From Enhygromyxa salina (lineage in GTDB: Bacteria; Myxococcota_A; Polyangia; Nannocystales; Nannocystaceae): a stretch of 64,000 nt of DNA. Position numbers and translations under genes: made by a program. The notes under the pieces were generated by a model. The model had not been told where the DNA came from. It did not search any database and saw nothing but the letters and a program-made list of their open reading frames with translations. Shown piece by piece: positions 48,710 to 60,001 of this stretch (its first letter is position 1; every line of letters starts with the position of its first letter). The stretch is from assembly GCF_002994635.1 (NCBI RefSeq), contig NZ_PVNL01000100.1, forward strand, positions 1 to 64,000. The letters are read 5' to 3'.

Positions 48710-49126
48710 TCAGCTGCGCTTGACGGGCGCGGCTTCCTCTTCTTCGTACTTCGAGGGGCACTTCGCGGTCATCTCGGTCGAGCGGATGATCATCGCCTGG
48801 GGATCCAAGGTGCCGGTGAGCACGACCTCGCCGCCCTCGACGAAGGTGTCGGGCAGCAGGTTGTCGTAGATCACCTTGAGGCGCTTGCCCTTGAACTCGA
48901 TCACGAAGTGATAGGTGTCGTCGCTGGGGTCTTGCGCGAGCGTGCCCTCGACGACGTTGCCGTGGACCTTGAACTCGCGATCGACGAAGTCGTCGGGCGA
49001 GGCCACGACCTTGTCGGCGTAGACGTACTCGAGCACGCCCTCGTCGGGTGACGAGAAGACCAAGAACGCGACCGCGCCGATGACGGCCAAGCCGATGCCA
49101 ATCTGGGTGCCTGTGCTGAGTGCCAT
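48710..49126 (-). CDS. ccmE: Heme chaperone CcmE, CxxxY variant
   Basis: 138 residues: an N-terminal transmembrane anchor (about 7-25) and a periplasmic OB-fold-like beta domain (EFKVHGNVVEGTL, YHFVIEFKGKRLKVIYDNLLPD, FVEGGEVVLTGTL). CcmE binds heme covalently and passes it to CcmF. In most bacteria the residue is His in HxxxY; here the C-terminal site reads CPSKY (Cys123 to Tyr127), i.e. CxxxY. That variant is known from archaea and Desulfovibrio, where the system (I*) lacks CcmH. First ccm gene of the operon, 12 nt after moaA. Confidence 0.93.
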   Translation of the reverse strand: MALSTGTQIGIGLAVIGAVAFLVFSSPDEGVLEYVYADKVVASPDDFVDREFKVHGNVVEGTLAQDPSDDTYHFVIEFKGKRLKVIYDNLLPDTFVEGGEVVLTGTLDPQAMIIRSTEMTAKCPSKYEEEEAAPVKRS

Positions 49127-49138
49127 GTGGTTCTCCGA

Positions 49139-50236
49139 TTAGCCGCCGATGCTGATCATTGCCTTGCGCGGGCCGCCTTCGCCAGTCTGCTCGAACCCGT
49201 GCGCGTCACGCTTGTGACCCAGCGCGGTCCGGACGACCCGCTCGAGCGCCGCGGCTCCAGCTTCGCCCTGCGCGCTGCGCAGGGCACCGCGAAGATCGCC
49301 CGCGTCGTCGCGGGCGAGGCAGGCGTGGAGCTGGCCGGTGGCGGAGACCCGCAGCCGGTTGCAGCTCCCGCAAAAATTCTCCGTCATCGCGGCGATCGTG
49401 CCGAACCGCCGGCCGTCGTGGGCGCCGCCGCGCAGCACGTAGTACTGAGCTGGGCCAAACGGCCCCTGCGGTTGGTCCGCGAGCTCGACGACGGCGCCGA
49501 GCTCGGCGCCGACGCGCTCGCGGATCTCCGCCGCTGGCATCAGCTCGCCGGGCACGAACAGCCGACCGCCCGCCATCGGCATCAGCTCGATGAAGCGCGG
49601 GGTCGCGTCGTGCTGCCACGCGAACCGACACAGCGCGCCGAGCTCGTCGTCGTTGAAGCCGCGCACGGCCACGGTGTTGAGCTTGAGCGGCAGCCCGACC
49701 GCGTGGGCGGCCGCGAACCCAGCCACGACCTGGTCGAGCTTGTCGCGCCGGGTGATCGCGGCGAAGCGCTCGCGGTCGAGGCTGTCGAGGCTGATCGTCA
49801 GGGTCTCGAGCCCGGCCGCCTTCAGGGGCCCGGCGAGCCGCTCGATCAGCTCGCCGTTGCTCGTCATCACGACCCGCAGCGGCGCGCCGCTGGGGGTGCG
49901 CAGCTGTGTCAGGCGCTGGACCAGCCACGTCAGGTTGCGCCGCAACGTTGGCTCACCGCCGGTCAAACGCACGCGCTCGACCCCCCAGGCGGCGAACGCT
50001 GCGACCATGCGCGCGACCTCCTCGAGGCTGAGCACCTCGCTGCGATCGACGTGCTCGATCCCCTCGGGCGGCATGCAGTAGGTGCAGCGCATGCTGCAGC
50101 GATCGGTCAGCGAGACCCGCAGGTACCGAACCCGGCGCTCGAGCCGATCGACGAGCACGGGACCGTCGTCCCCTGCCCCGACTGACTGCCCGGCCGCCAA
50201 AACGGCGGCAGGCTTGCGCAGCTGAACCAGCCTCAT
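49139..50236 (-). CDS. moaA: GTP 3',8-cyclase MoaA (molybdenum cofactor biosynthesis)
   Basis: 365 residues from the ATG at 50236. Radical SAM enzyme starting molybdopterin synthesis. The N-terminal cluster motif CSMRCTYC (Cys47, Cys51, Cys54), GGEPTLR for SAM, and the C-terminal cluster CGSCNRLR with a later Cys in HACL are present; the protein ends in Gly-Gly, as MoaA needs for activity. An open frame continues upstream to 50449 without similarity. No other moa/moe gene is in the window. Placed 12 nt upstream of ccmE, it may be cotranscribed with the ccm genes, an unusual partnership. Confidence 0.96.
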   Translation of the reverse strand: MRLVQLRKPAAVLAAGQSVGAGDDGPVLVDRLERRVRYLRVSLTDRCSMRCTYCMPPEGIEHVDRSEVLSLEEVARMVAAFAAWGVERVRLTGGEPTLRRNLTWLVQRLTQLRTPSGAPLRVVMTSNGELIERLAGPLKAAGLETLTISLDSLDRERFAAITRRDKLDQVVAGFAAAHAVGLPLKLNTVAVRGFNDDELGALCRFAWQHDATPRFIELMPMAGGRLFVPGELMPAAEIRERVGAELGAVVELADQPQGPFGPAQYYVLRGGAHDGRRFGTIAAMTENFCGSCNRLRVSATGQLHACLARDDAGDLRGALRSAQGEAGAAALERVVRTALGHKRDAHGFEQTGEGGPRKAMISIGG

Positions 50237-50469
50237 GGCCGCACCGTGGCGCGTCGCCCCACGCGAGCGTGAGGGCATACGCCCGCTGAAGTCCGCACAG
50301 AACGGGCGCACACGTAGAAAAAACGCCGCATTCGCGCGCATAGCTTGCCACAGCGCGAGGATCCATGCACCCACCCGCACCCGTCCGGACACGGGAGGTT
50401 GCGCCAGGATCCGCGCGAACGGGCACAGGCGCCGAGTTCGCTGGGCCAACCAGCGCCAACCAAAACAAA

Positions 50470-50494
50470 AGAGCCCGGCGCAGGGCCGGGCTCT
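50470..50494 (-). terminator. Rho-independent terminator of the act/cta operon
   Basis: Stem AGAGCCCGGC (50470-50479) and GCCGGGCTCT (50485-50494) with a 5-nt loop; on the minus strand it is followed by TTTGTTTTGG. It lies 28 nt past the ctaF stop and ends the respiratory operon before moaA. The remaining 50237-50469 holds no gene and presumably the moaA promoter. Confidence 0.9.
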
Positions 50495-50521
50495 CGAGAC
50501 AGCTCGATCGATCGCTCGAGC

Positions 50522-51007
50522 TCAGTGGTGACCGGCAGCCGCGGGTGCAGGTGCGGCCCCCGCGGCCTCGGCCGCCTGTCGCGCGGCGGCGGCCTCGGCC
50601 GCCTCGGCGCTGTCTTCGACGTGCCGCTTGTACTCGATGCCCGCCTCTTCATTGAGTTCGGCGGTGGTGCTCATGTCGAACAACACGAACGTGAAGAAGA
50701 TCGAGACGAACAAGATCGTGACGCAGAGCAAGAACGCGTAGAACCGGTCTTCATACTTGAGGTGCATGAAGAAACCGACGACCAGCGAGCCCTTGATGAA
50801 CGCGATCAGCATCGCGACCGGCAAGCTCGCCGGGCCGAGCCCCGCGTACGAGACCAGGTAGGTCAAGATCGTCAGGAACAGCAGCGCGCCGAACACGAGC
50901 GAGAACTCCCACACCGGGCTGACGTGGTGGGTGTCCTCGTGCGGGTTCTCGACCAGCTTTCCGTTCAGATAAACGGTGGAGTTTTGAGTGGAGTCTGAGT
51001 GCGCCAT
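50522..51007 (-). CDS. ctaF: Cytochrome c oxidase subunit IV (prokaryotic type)
   Basis: 161 residues with three transmembrane helices (about 33-53, 62-82 and 91-112), FIKGSLVVGFFMHLKYEDRF being typical of the bacterial COX4 family. Small accessory subunit of the caa3 oxidase. The C-terminal ~45 residues are an Ala/Glu-rich, probably helical extension ending in His-His, longer than usual. Last gene of the operon, 7 nt after ctaE and directly before the terminator. Confidence 0.9.
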   Translation of the reverse strand: MAHSDSTQNSTVYLNGKLVENPHEDTHHVSPVWEFSLVFGALLFLTILTYLVSYAGLGPASLPVAMLIAFIKGSLVVGFFMHLKYEDRFYAFLLCVTILFVSIFFTFVLFDMSTTAELNEEAGIEYKRHVEDSAEAAEAAAARQAAEAAGAAPAPAAAGHH

Positions 51008-51014
51008 GACTGCC

Positions 51015-51683
51015 TCACTTCACCAGGTAGAGGAGCGGAAAGAGGAAGATCCACACGAGGTCGACGATGTGCCAGTAGATCCCGACGTTCTCGACCGCGA
51101 CGTAGTTCTCCGAGCTGAACTCGCGCCGCCGCGCGCGGATGTAGATCCATGAGAGCACGCCGATGCCGACCAACACGTGGACGCCGTGCAGCCCGGTCAT
51201 GGTGAAGTACACGCCGTAGAACACGCGCGAGTACTTGGGCAGCATGTAGCCGTGCTCGAGCGCGCTGTAGTACTCGCCCGGCAGCAGCCCGTGCTCGATC
51301 TTGGCCGTGTACTCGAAGTACTTGACGATCATGAACGCGATCGCGCAGCCGATCGTGATCAACAAGTTGCGCTGGAGCGCCTTGTTGTTGTTGGTCTGCG
51401 CGGCCCGGACCCCGAGCGCCATCGTGAACGACGAGGTCAACAGCACGATGGTGTTGAAGCCACCGGCGGTCTTGTTGAGCTCCTCGGACGCGGTCAGCAC
51501 CATCTCCGGGTACAGCTGCCGGATGATGAAGTAGGCCAGGAACAGGCCGCTGAACATCAGCACCTCAGTGCAGGCGAACAGCCACATGCCCAGCTTGGCC
51601 GAGCTGACCTGCTGACCAACGGTGTCGAAGTGGTGAGCGAGGAACCACGGACGGTCCTCGTGTTCTGATGCCTTGGTGCTCAT
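51015..51683 (-). CDS. ctaE: Cytochrome c oxidase subunit III
   Basis: 222 residues, about five transmembrane helices, as in bacterial caa3 oxidases. Typical motifs: [19 protein letters not shown] at the start, [13 protein letters not shown] and the C-terminal [18 protein letters not shown]. Subunit III has no redox centre and stabilises the oxidase and its oxygen/proton paths. Start at 51683, 27 nt after the ctaD stop. Confidence 0.96.
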   Translation of the reverse strand: MSTKASEHEDRPWFLAHHFDTVGQQVSSAKLGMWLFACTEVLMFSGLFLAYFIIRQLYPEMVLTASEELNKTAGGFNTIVLLTSSFTMALGVRAAQTNNNKALQRNLLITIGCAIAFMIVKYFEYTAKIEHGLLPGEYYSALEHGYMLPKYSRVFYGVYFTMTGLHGVHVLVGIGVLSWIYIRARRREFSSENYVAVENVGIYWHIVDLVWIFLFPLLYLVK

Positions 51684-51710
51684 GGAAGTCGCTCCAGTCG
51701 CAGTCGCATG

Positions 51711-53384
<1,674 letters not shown>

Positions 53385-53398
53385 GCTCTATCTCCCGA

Positions 53399-54418
53399 TT
53401 ACTCGAGCGACTTGATGTACGCGATGAGCGCGTTCATCTGTTCGTCGTTGATCTGCCCGGCGAATGACGGCATCTGCGGGGTGAAGCCCGCGACCACCTT
53501 CGCGTTGGGGGTGTAAATCGACTCGCGGATGTAGTTCTCGTCGACGACCACGCTGGCGCCGTCAGTGAAGGTCTCGGTCTTGCCAAACACGCCGCCGAAG
53601 CCGGGGCCGACCTTGATGGTGCTGTCGGTGTTGTGGCAGGAGTTGCAGGCGAAGGACTTGTAGACCTTCTCGCCGAACTGCTCGACGGTCTCGCCCTCGC
53701 CCTGCTCGAGCGTGGTCGCGGCCCGGACCGCCTCTTCGTACTGGTCCGGGGGCACGACCTTGACGATCGCCAGCATCGAGGAGTGCTCGTCGCCGCAGTA
53801 CTCGGTGCAGAACACCGGGAACGTGCCCTCTTGGATCGCCGTGAACCACACCGAGGCGTAGCGACCCGGGACCACGTCCTTCTTGACCCGGAACGCGGGG
53901 ATGTAGAACGAGTGGATGACGTCCTTGCTGGTCATCAGCAGGCGGACCGGCTGATTCAGCGGGACGATCAGCAGGGGCGCGACCTCACCGTCGAGCGCCG
54001 CGGTCGTCGCGGCCACGGGCCGGCCGGGGTACTCGATCGTCCAGTACCACTTTTGACCGGTGACCCGGATGTCGATCGCGTCGGCCGGGGGCGCGCTCAG
54101 CTTGACGAAGTCGAGCTCGCCCCAGACGAAGAACAGCATCAAGAACACCGCCGGGACCGCGCTCCAGCCGAACTCGAGCTTGCCGTTGTGGGTCAGCGGC
54201 GAGGTCTTGTCGTTGTCGCTGCGCTTCTTGTACTTCACCATGAAGTACACCATTGCGCCGATCACGAGCACGAAGGAGATGCCGCAAATGATCGTCAAGA
54301 ACACATAGAGGCCATCGAGCGAGGCCGCATGGTTCGAGGCGGTCGGGAGCAGCTCCCAGGGGGTGTCCGACATCTTGGGGGTGCCGAGTTTTTCGGGAGG
54401 GATGAAAGTAGCGATCAC
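53399..54418 (-). CDS. ctaC: Cytochrome c oxidase subunit II with fused cytochrome c domain (caa3 type)
   Basis: 339 residues. Two transmembrane helices (about 35-60 and 85-103), then the CuA domain with His169 (DVIHSFYIP), Cys204, Cys208, His212 and Met215 in CTEYCGDEHSSM, and a C-terminal monoheme cytochrome c domain with CNSCH (258-262) and probable axial Met316 (TPQMPSF). Electrons enter at the fused heme and pass to CuA. The GTG start at 54418 overlaps the sco stop (GTGA) and has GGAGG 7 nt upstream; an internal Met16 start is possible. No cleavable signal peptide is obvious. Confidence 0.95.
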   Translation of the reverse strand: MIATFIPPEKLGTPKMSDTPWELLPTASNHAASLDGLYVFLTIICGISFVLVIGAMVYFMVKYKKRSDNDKTSPLTHNGKLEFGWSAVPAVFLMLFFVWGELDFVKLSAPPADAIDIRVTGQKWYWTIEYPGRPVAATTAALDGEVAPLLIVPLNQPVRLLMTSKDVIHSFYIPAFRVKKDVVPGRYASVWFTAIQEGTFPVFCTEYCGDEHSSMLAIVKVVPPDQYEEAVRAATTLEQGEGETVEQFGEKVYKSFACNSCHNTDSTIKVGPGFGGVFGKTETFTDGASVVVDENYIRESIYTPNAKVVAGFTPQMPSFAGQINDEQMNALIAYIKSLE

Positions 54419-55329
54419 GCCGTAGCCTCCAGCTCGCTGGGGTTTCCACCCAGGGGGTGAATCCGCCGACGACGCTCGCGCCGCCAGACGAAGACCAGTG
54501 GAATTCCGACAATGAGGACCATCAACGCGCCGCCAAGGCGCATTATCCCCATTGCAAACGGTCCGTACTCCCCCAACGACGCGTCGTAGTGGAAGCAGGA
54601 CAAGATGAGTTTGTCGACGGGGCTGCCGACGCGGCCCTCGGATGCCTCGATCAGCGCGAACTTGACGTCGCTGGGCTGATACTCGAGGCCGTAGAGATAC
54701 CGGGCGACCTTGCCCTCGGGCGAGGCGAACATCAGCACGGCCGGGTGCGCGTACTGATCTTGCTCGGCGTCGTAGGCGTAGCCAATCCCGAGCTGGGCCG
54801 CGAGCATGCGGATCTGCGCGGCGTCGCCAGTCAGGAAGCTCCAGTCGAGATCCGTGACCCCGAGCGCCTCGAGGTGCGAGGCCCGCTTGCTGGCCGCGAG
54901 CTCGGGCCCCTCGCGGGGATCGATGCTGACCGTGACGATCCGGTACTCCTCGCCGGCCTGCCAGTCGAACTGGTCGAGGGTCCGAGTCAGGCCGTTGAGC
55001 TGCAGGCTGCACAGGGTTGGGCAGCGGTAGTAGTTGAGGGTCAGCAGCACCGGCCGCTCGCCGTCAAAGTAGTCGCCGAGCTTCACGGACTTGCCGTCGT
55101 GATCGACGAACGCCAGATCCATGTCGAGCCGGCCGCCGAGCATCTCGTCGACCGCGATCTCGTTGGCCTCGGGCGAGAGGTTCTTGCCCGCGCGGGCGTC
55201 ACCGAGCCGCGGACCGTCGCGGCCAGGCCGGGCCTGCGCCGTCCCCAACACCAGCAGGCCCGCAACCAATAGCCCGATCGACGTGATGGTCACGGCGAGC
55301 AGCTTGGCGGCTGTGGTGCGGGTGGTCAT
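54415..55329 (-). CDS. SCO1/SenC-family copper chaperone
   Basis: 304 residues. An N-terminal signal/anchor (about 10-31) and a thioredoxin-like domain with the copper-binding CPTLC (Cys-x-x-x-Cys) and a distal His in YAHPAVLMF. SCO proteins insert copper into the CuA centre of subunit II, which is the next gene. A C-terminal transmembrane helix (about 262-285) and a basic tail make it doubly anchored. The ATG at 55329 starts the signal; the longer frame upstream is Pro/Thr-rich and rejected. Its stop overlaps the ctaC start. Confidence 0.93.
   Translation of the reverse strand: MTTRTTAAKLLAVTITSIGLLVAGLLVLGTAQARPGRDGPRLGDARAGKNLSPEANEIAVDEMLGGRLDMDLAFVDHDGKSVKLGDYFDGERPVLLTLNYYRCPTLCSLQLNGLTRTLDQFDWQAGEEYRIVTVSIDPREGPELAASKRASHLEALGVTDLDWSFLTGDAAQIRMLAAQLGIGYAYDAEQDQYAHPAVLMFASPEGKVARYLYGLEYQPSDVKFALIEASEGRVGSPVDKLILSCFHYDASLGEYGPFAMGIMRLGGALMVLIVGIPLVFVWRRERRRRIHPLGGNPSELEATA
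54426..54430 (-). promoter_or_regulatory. Ribosome-binding site fixing the ctaC GTG start
   Basis: GGAGG on the minus strand, 7 nt before the GTG at 54418. It supports the GTG over the internal ATG and over longer upstream frames, and lies inside the end of the sco gene, consistent with coupled translation. Confidence 0.7.
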
Positions 55330-55378
55330 GGGACGCGACTGGTGATCTGAACGATGAGGATCGGGGTGGATCGGGAGC

Positions 55379-55996
55379 TCACTCGCCGTCGTTGGCGGGC
55401 GCGGGCTCGGCGGGCTTGGCCGGCTTGGGCTTGGCTGGCTTCGGCGCGTCTTGGTCGTCGGCCGGCTTGTCGGGCTTGTCGGCGGGCGCGGCCTCGTCGC
55501 CGCTGTCGGCCTCTGCGGGCTCGGGCGTGGCGTCATCATCGTTAGTATCGATCTCGCCCTCGCCCTCGGGAACCGGCTCGCCGTTGGCCGGCTCGACGGG
55601 CACTGGCGCGTCGAGATCGGGCTCGTCGTGGCCGTGATCGTCGTGCGAGCCAGCGGGGGCCGCGGCCACGCCCGCGACGAGATCGTCGGGGTGCATCCAG
55701 CCCGGCGGGGCCGGCGGCGCAGCCAGCAGCGCCGGGTTGCCAGCCATATCCTGCGCGACCCGATCGATGCCCTCGAGGTCGGTGGCCATCTTGGCCTTGT
55801 ACTCGAGCAGGAAGGTCGAGCCGTCGGCTGCGTACTGCGCGTCGAGCTCGCGCCGCTGGGCGTAGAACCATTGCACCACCACCACGCAGGCCAGGAGGGT
55901 GATGAAGGAGAGCGAGACCAGCAGGCGAAACAACAGTTTGGTGTTGATCGCCTCGAGCTCGTGTCCGCCGGGATCGTGATGTCCGTGGTCTGACAT
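55379..55996 (-). CDS. Small single-helix membrane protein in act/cta operon, unknown
   Basis: 205 residues from the ATG at 55996. A His-rich N-terminus (SDHGHHDPGGH), one transmembrane helix (about 22-44), then a ~40-residue helical stretch and a long acidic, Pro/Ala/Lys-rich tail (about 105-205) with no fold signature. Not a recognised Act or Cta subunit. Located between actF (12 nt upstream) and sco (49 nt downstream). It may be an assembly factor or a linker between complex III and the oxidase (inference only). The His-rich ends hint at metal binding. Confidence 0.7.
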   Translation of the reverse strand: MSDHGHHDPGGHELEAINTKLLFRLLVSLSFITLLACVVVVQWFYAQRRELDAQYAADGSTFLLEYKAKMATDLEGIDRVAQDMAGNPALLAAPPAPPGWMHPDDLVAGVAAAPAGSHDDHGHDEPDLDAPVPVEPANGEPVPEGEGEIDTNDDDATPEPAEADSGDEAAPADKPDKPADDQDAPKPAKPKPAKPAEPAPANDGE

Positions 55997-56007
55997 GTTC
56001 GCGGCTC

Positions 56008-57330
56008 CTAGAAGTTCTCGTGGTTGAGCGACTCTTCGAGCCGCGGATCTTTGATCGCAACCAGCTTGCTGGTCGTCAGGGACCACCCAAACAGCGCCAG
56101 GAACAGGCCGACAAAGCCGATGAAGTAGCCGAAGTCAGCGCCCGTGAGCGTGATGCTGTTGTGGAAGTACTCGGCGACCTCGACGGCCCCGGCCTTGTGC
56201 GCGGCCGAGGCTGCGTGGTGGGCGAAGGGCGGCTGGATCAGCCAGAACATGTCGATGAACTGCATGCCGACCACGAAGAAGGCCATCCACACCAGGTAGT
56301 TCGGGTTGCGCTTCCACCCGCGCCGAAGCAGCAGGAAGAACGGCAGCACGAAGCGCCCAAAGATCACCAGCATGCTCAGGCTCAGCCACTGGCCGTGGGC
56401 CCGGTACTGGAACCAGTCGGTCTCCTCGGGGATGTTCGCGTACCAGATCAGGAAGTACTGGCTGAACCCGATGTAGGTCCAGAACACCGTGAACCCGAAC
56501 ATGAACTTGCCCAGGTCGTGATAGTGCTCGGGCGTGACGACGCCCTGCAGCATCCCGCCGCGCTGCAAGAAAAAGCAGACAATGACCAGGAAAGCATGGA
56601 AGGTCAGGGCGATGCCGGCGAAGTAGTAGACGCCGAAGATCGTCGAGAACCAGTGCGGGTCGAGCGACATCATGAAGTCGAACGCCCCGAAGGTCATCGA
56701 CAGCGCGAACACCACCAGCCCGATCGGTGCCAAGAAGCGCTGCTTGTACGAGAGCGCGTCGGCCTCCTCGGTGGTCTTGGCGTTGTCCTGCGCCCGCGAC
56801 CACTTCCAGAACAACAGGCAGACCACCCCCCACAAGAACAGGTACAGGGCGAACCGGGCCGCGAACGCGTCGGTGTTGAGGTACGCGGCCTTGGCCTGCA
56901 GCATCGGGTCGTGGAGCATCTCCTCGACGTGCATCCACTCGAACACGTTCTTGCCGGTGTCGCCCATCAGCAGCGGCAGCCCGCCGAGCGCCACGAACGG
57001 CAGGGTGAACATCGCGTTCTCGGCCAGGCGCCGGACCACGATCGACCAGTTGGCGCGGACCAGGTGCTGAATGATCACGAAGATCATCCCGCCAAACCCG
57101 AGCGAGAGCGCGAACATGAAGCCGTTGAGGTAGGCCGTCCACTGCTTGGCGTGCCACAGGTGCGCGTCCTCGGCGAACACCCCGCCGGGGCTCGGCGAGA
57201 AGTAGCCGAGCGCGAACCCGGCCACAGCCAAGACCGCGCCGATGATCGGCAGCTTGGCCCACAGGCTGGCCTTGTCGATCTGGATCTGCTTGTCCTCGAT
57301 GTCCGAGACTTTTTTATGGTGAGCACTCAT
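56008..57330 (-). CDS. actF: Alternative complex III subunit ActF (NrfD-like membrane protein)
   Basis: 440 residues, about ten transmembrane helices. ActF and ActC are paralogous membrane subunits of the quinol:cytochrome c oxidoreductase ACIII. Typical stretches: WTAYLNGFMFALSLGFGG, DFMMSLDPHWFSTIFGVYYF and FGFTVFWTYIGFSQYFLIWY, which distinguish it from ActC. It starts with an ATG overlapping the actE stop (ATGA), so the act genes are translationally coupled. Confidence 0.95.
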   Translation of the reverse strand: MSAHHKKVSDIEDKQIQIDKASLWAKLPIIGAVLAVAGFALGYFSPSPGGVFAEDAHLWHAKQWTAYLNGFMFALSLGFGGMIFVIIQHLVRANWSIVVRRLAENAMFTLPFVALGGLPLLMGDTGKNVFEWMHVEEMLHDPMLQAKAAYLNTDAFAARFALYLFLWGVVCLLFWKWSRAQDNAKTTEEADALSYKQRFLAPIGLVVFALSMTFGAFDFMMSLDPHWFSTIFGVYYFAGIALTFHAFLVIVCFFLQRGGMLQGVVTPEHYHDLGKFMFGFTVFWTYIGFSQYFLIWYANIPEETDWFQYRAHGQWLSLSMLVIFGRFVLPFFLLLRRGWKRNPNYLVWMAFFVVGMQFIDMFWLIQPPFAHHAASAAHKAGAVEVAEYFHNSITLTGADFGYFIGFVGLFLALFGWSLTTSKLVAIKDPRLEESLNHENF

Positions 57331-58013
57331 TGCGCGCCCTCCTTCACCGTGTGCGGGTTGGGGGGCTCGACGACCGCGCTCGCGGTCACGGGCGCCGCCG
57401 CCCAGCCCTTGTCCTTGCCGTGGATCTGCAGCGCGCGGACCCACACGGCGATCGCCCAGCGATCCTCGACGGGGATCTGCGCCGCGTAAGGCAGCATGTT
57501 GGGCAGCTTCCCGTTGGTGATGACCTCGTAGAAGTAGCCGAGCGGCATCGGCAGCAGCCGCTCTTGATGCAGGTTGGCCGGCGCGACCTTGAAGCCGCCG
57601 CCGCGCTGGGTGACCGGGCCGATCCCCTGCCCGCTCTGGTCGTGGCAGGGCGCGCAGTAGATGTCGTAGCGCTCATGCCCGCGCTCGAGCAGCGCGGCGT
57701 CGAGCTTGATGCTCTCGGGCAGCTGGTCGGCGAGGCGGCCGTCGAAGTCGCGGCCGCGCCACAGCAGGTCGTCGTCCTTGAGGTAGCCGCGCGCGACCGT
57801 GCCCTCGACGGGGGACCGCATGACCCGCCCGTCGTCGAACATCTCGGTCCGCTCCTGCGGGTCCCACTTGTCCTGGAAGTCCATGTTCCAGACGATGTGG
57901 ACCGGCGGATCCTCGGAGCGGTTGCCCCAACAGCCAGTCAGGGTGCCCGCCGCGACGACACCGACGAGGCCGAGGACGGCGCTGTGTAGCGCGGGTTTGG
58001 ATGGCTTACGCAT
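57327..58013 (-). CDS. actE: Alternative complex III monoheme cytochrome c subunit ActE
   Basis: 228 residues. A lipoprotein signal ending in AGTLTGC is followed by one cytochrome c domain with the heme site CAPCH (in YDIYCAPCHDQSG) and a C-terminal probable axial Met (LPNMLPYAAQIP). It delivers electrons from ACIII toward the caa3 oxidase. Its ATG overlaps the actD stop by one base (TAATG). Confidence 0.94.
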   Translation of the reverse strand: MRKPSKPALHSAVLGLVGVVAAGTLTGCWGNRSEDPPVHIVWNMDFQDKWDPQERTEMFDDGRVMRSPVEGTVARGYLKDDDLLWRGRDFDGRLADQLPESIKLDAALLERGHERYDIYCAPCHDQSGQGIGPVTQRGGGFKVAPANLHQERLLPMPLGYFYEVITNGKLPNMLPYAAQIPVEDRWAIAVWVRALQIHGKDKGWAAAPVTASAVVEPPNPHTVKEGAQ

Positions 58014-58579
58014 TAGTCGTCCACCTCCTCGACCGCGACCGCCGCGGTCTCTTCGAGGAGCTTGCGCGTCTTCTCGAGGTCGTACTTGGGGTCGCTGGCC
58101 TCGATCGCAATGAAGAAGCGATCGTCCGTCGCGCGGGCGAACCGAGCGATGTTGAACAGCGGGTGGTAGAGCTGGGGCAGCTTGTTCAGGCCCAGCATCC
58201 CGAACACGGCGCCGAACGCCGAGAACAGGATCCCGAGCTCGAAGGTCACCGGCACGTTGGCCTGAAACGAGAACAGCGGCTTGCCGGCGATGACCAGCGG
58301 GTAGGCGATCGTCGACGACCACCACTGCAAGAGCAGGCCGGAGGCCGCGCCCGTCATGCCACACGCGAACACGATCCACGGCAGCACCGAGGGCTTGATG
58401 CCCATGGCCTTGTCGAGGTTGTGGACCGGGAACGGCGTGTAGGAGTCCCAGCGCTTGTAGCCGGCGTCGCGGACCTTCTCGCAGGCCTTGAAGATCGCCG
58501 CGGCGCTGTCGTACTCGGCGAGCACGCCGAATTTCTTCTGCTTGGAAGCCTGCTTGGAAACCTGTTTGGGCTCGGCCAT
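58013..58579 (-). CDS. actD: Alternative complex III subunit ActD (DUF3341)
   Basis: 188 residues, DUF3341 family. An alpha/beta N-terminal domain (FGVLAEYDSAAAIFKACEKV and WDSYTPFPVHNLDKAMG) precedes two transmembrane helices (about 66-86 and 111-131), ending in an acidic tail. Membrane-associated ACIII subunit of structural role. The start has a Lys/Gln-rich leader. It lies 12 nt after actC. Confidence 0.93.
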   Translation of the reverse strand: MAEPKQVSKQASKQKKFGVLAEYDSAAAIFKACEKVRDAGYKRWDSYTPFPVHNLDKAMGIKPSVLPWIVFACGMTGAASGLLLQWWSSTIAYPLVIAGKPLFSFQANVPVTFELGILFSAFGAVFGMLGLNKLPQLYHPLFNIARFARATDDRFFIAIEASDPKYDLEKTRKLLEETAAVAVEEVDD

Positions 58580-58591
58580 GGCAGTCAGCTC

Positions 58592-59980
<1,389 letters not shown>

Positions 59981-60001
59981 GATACGCCTGCTACGCCGGG
60001 T

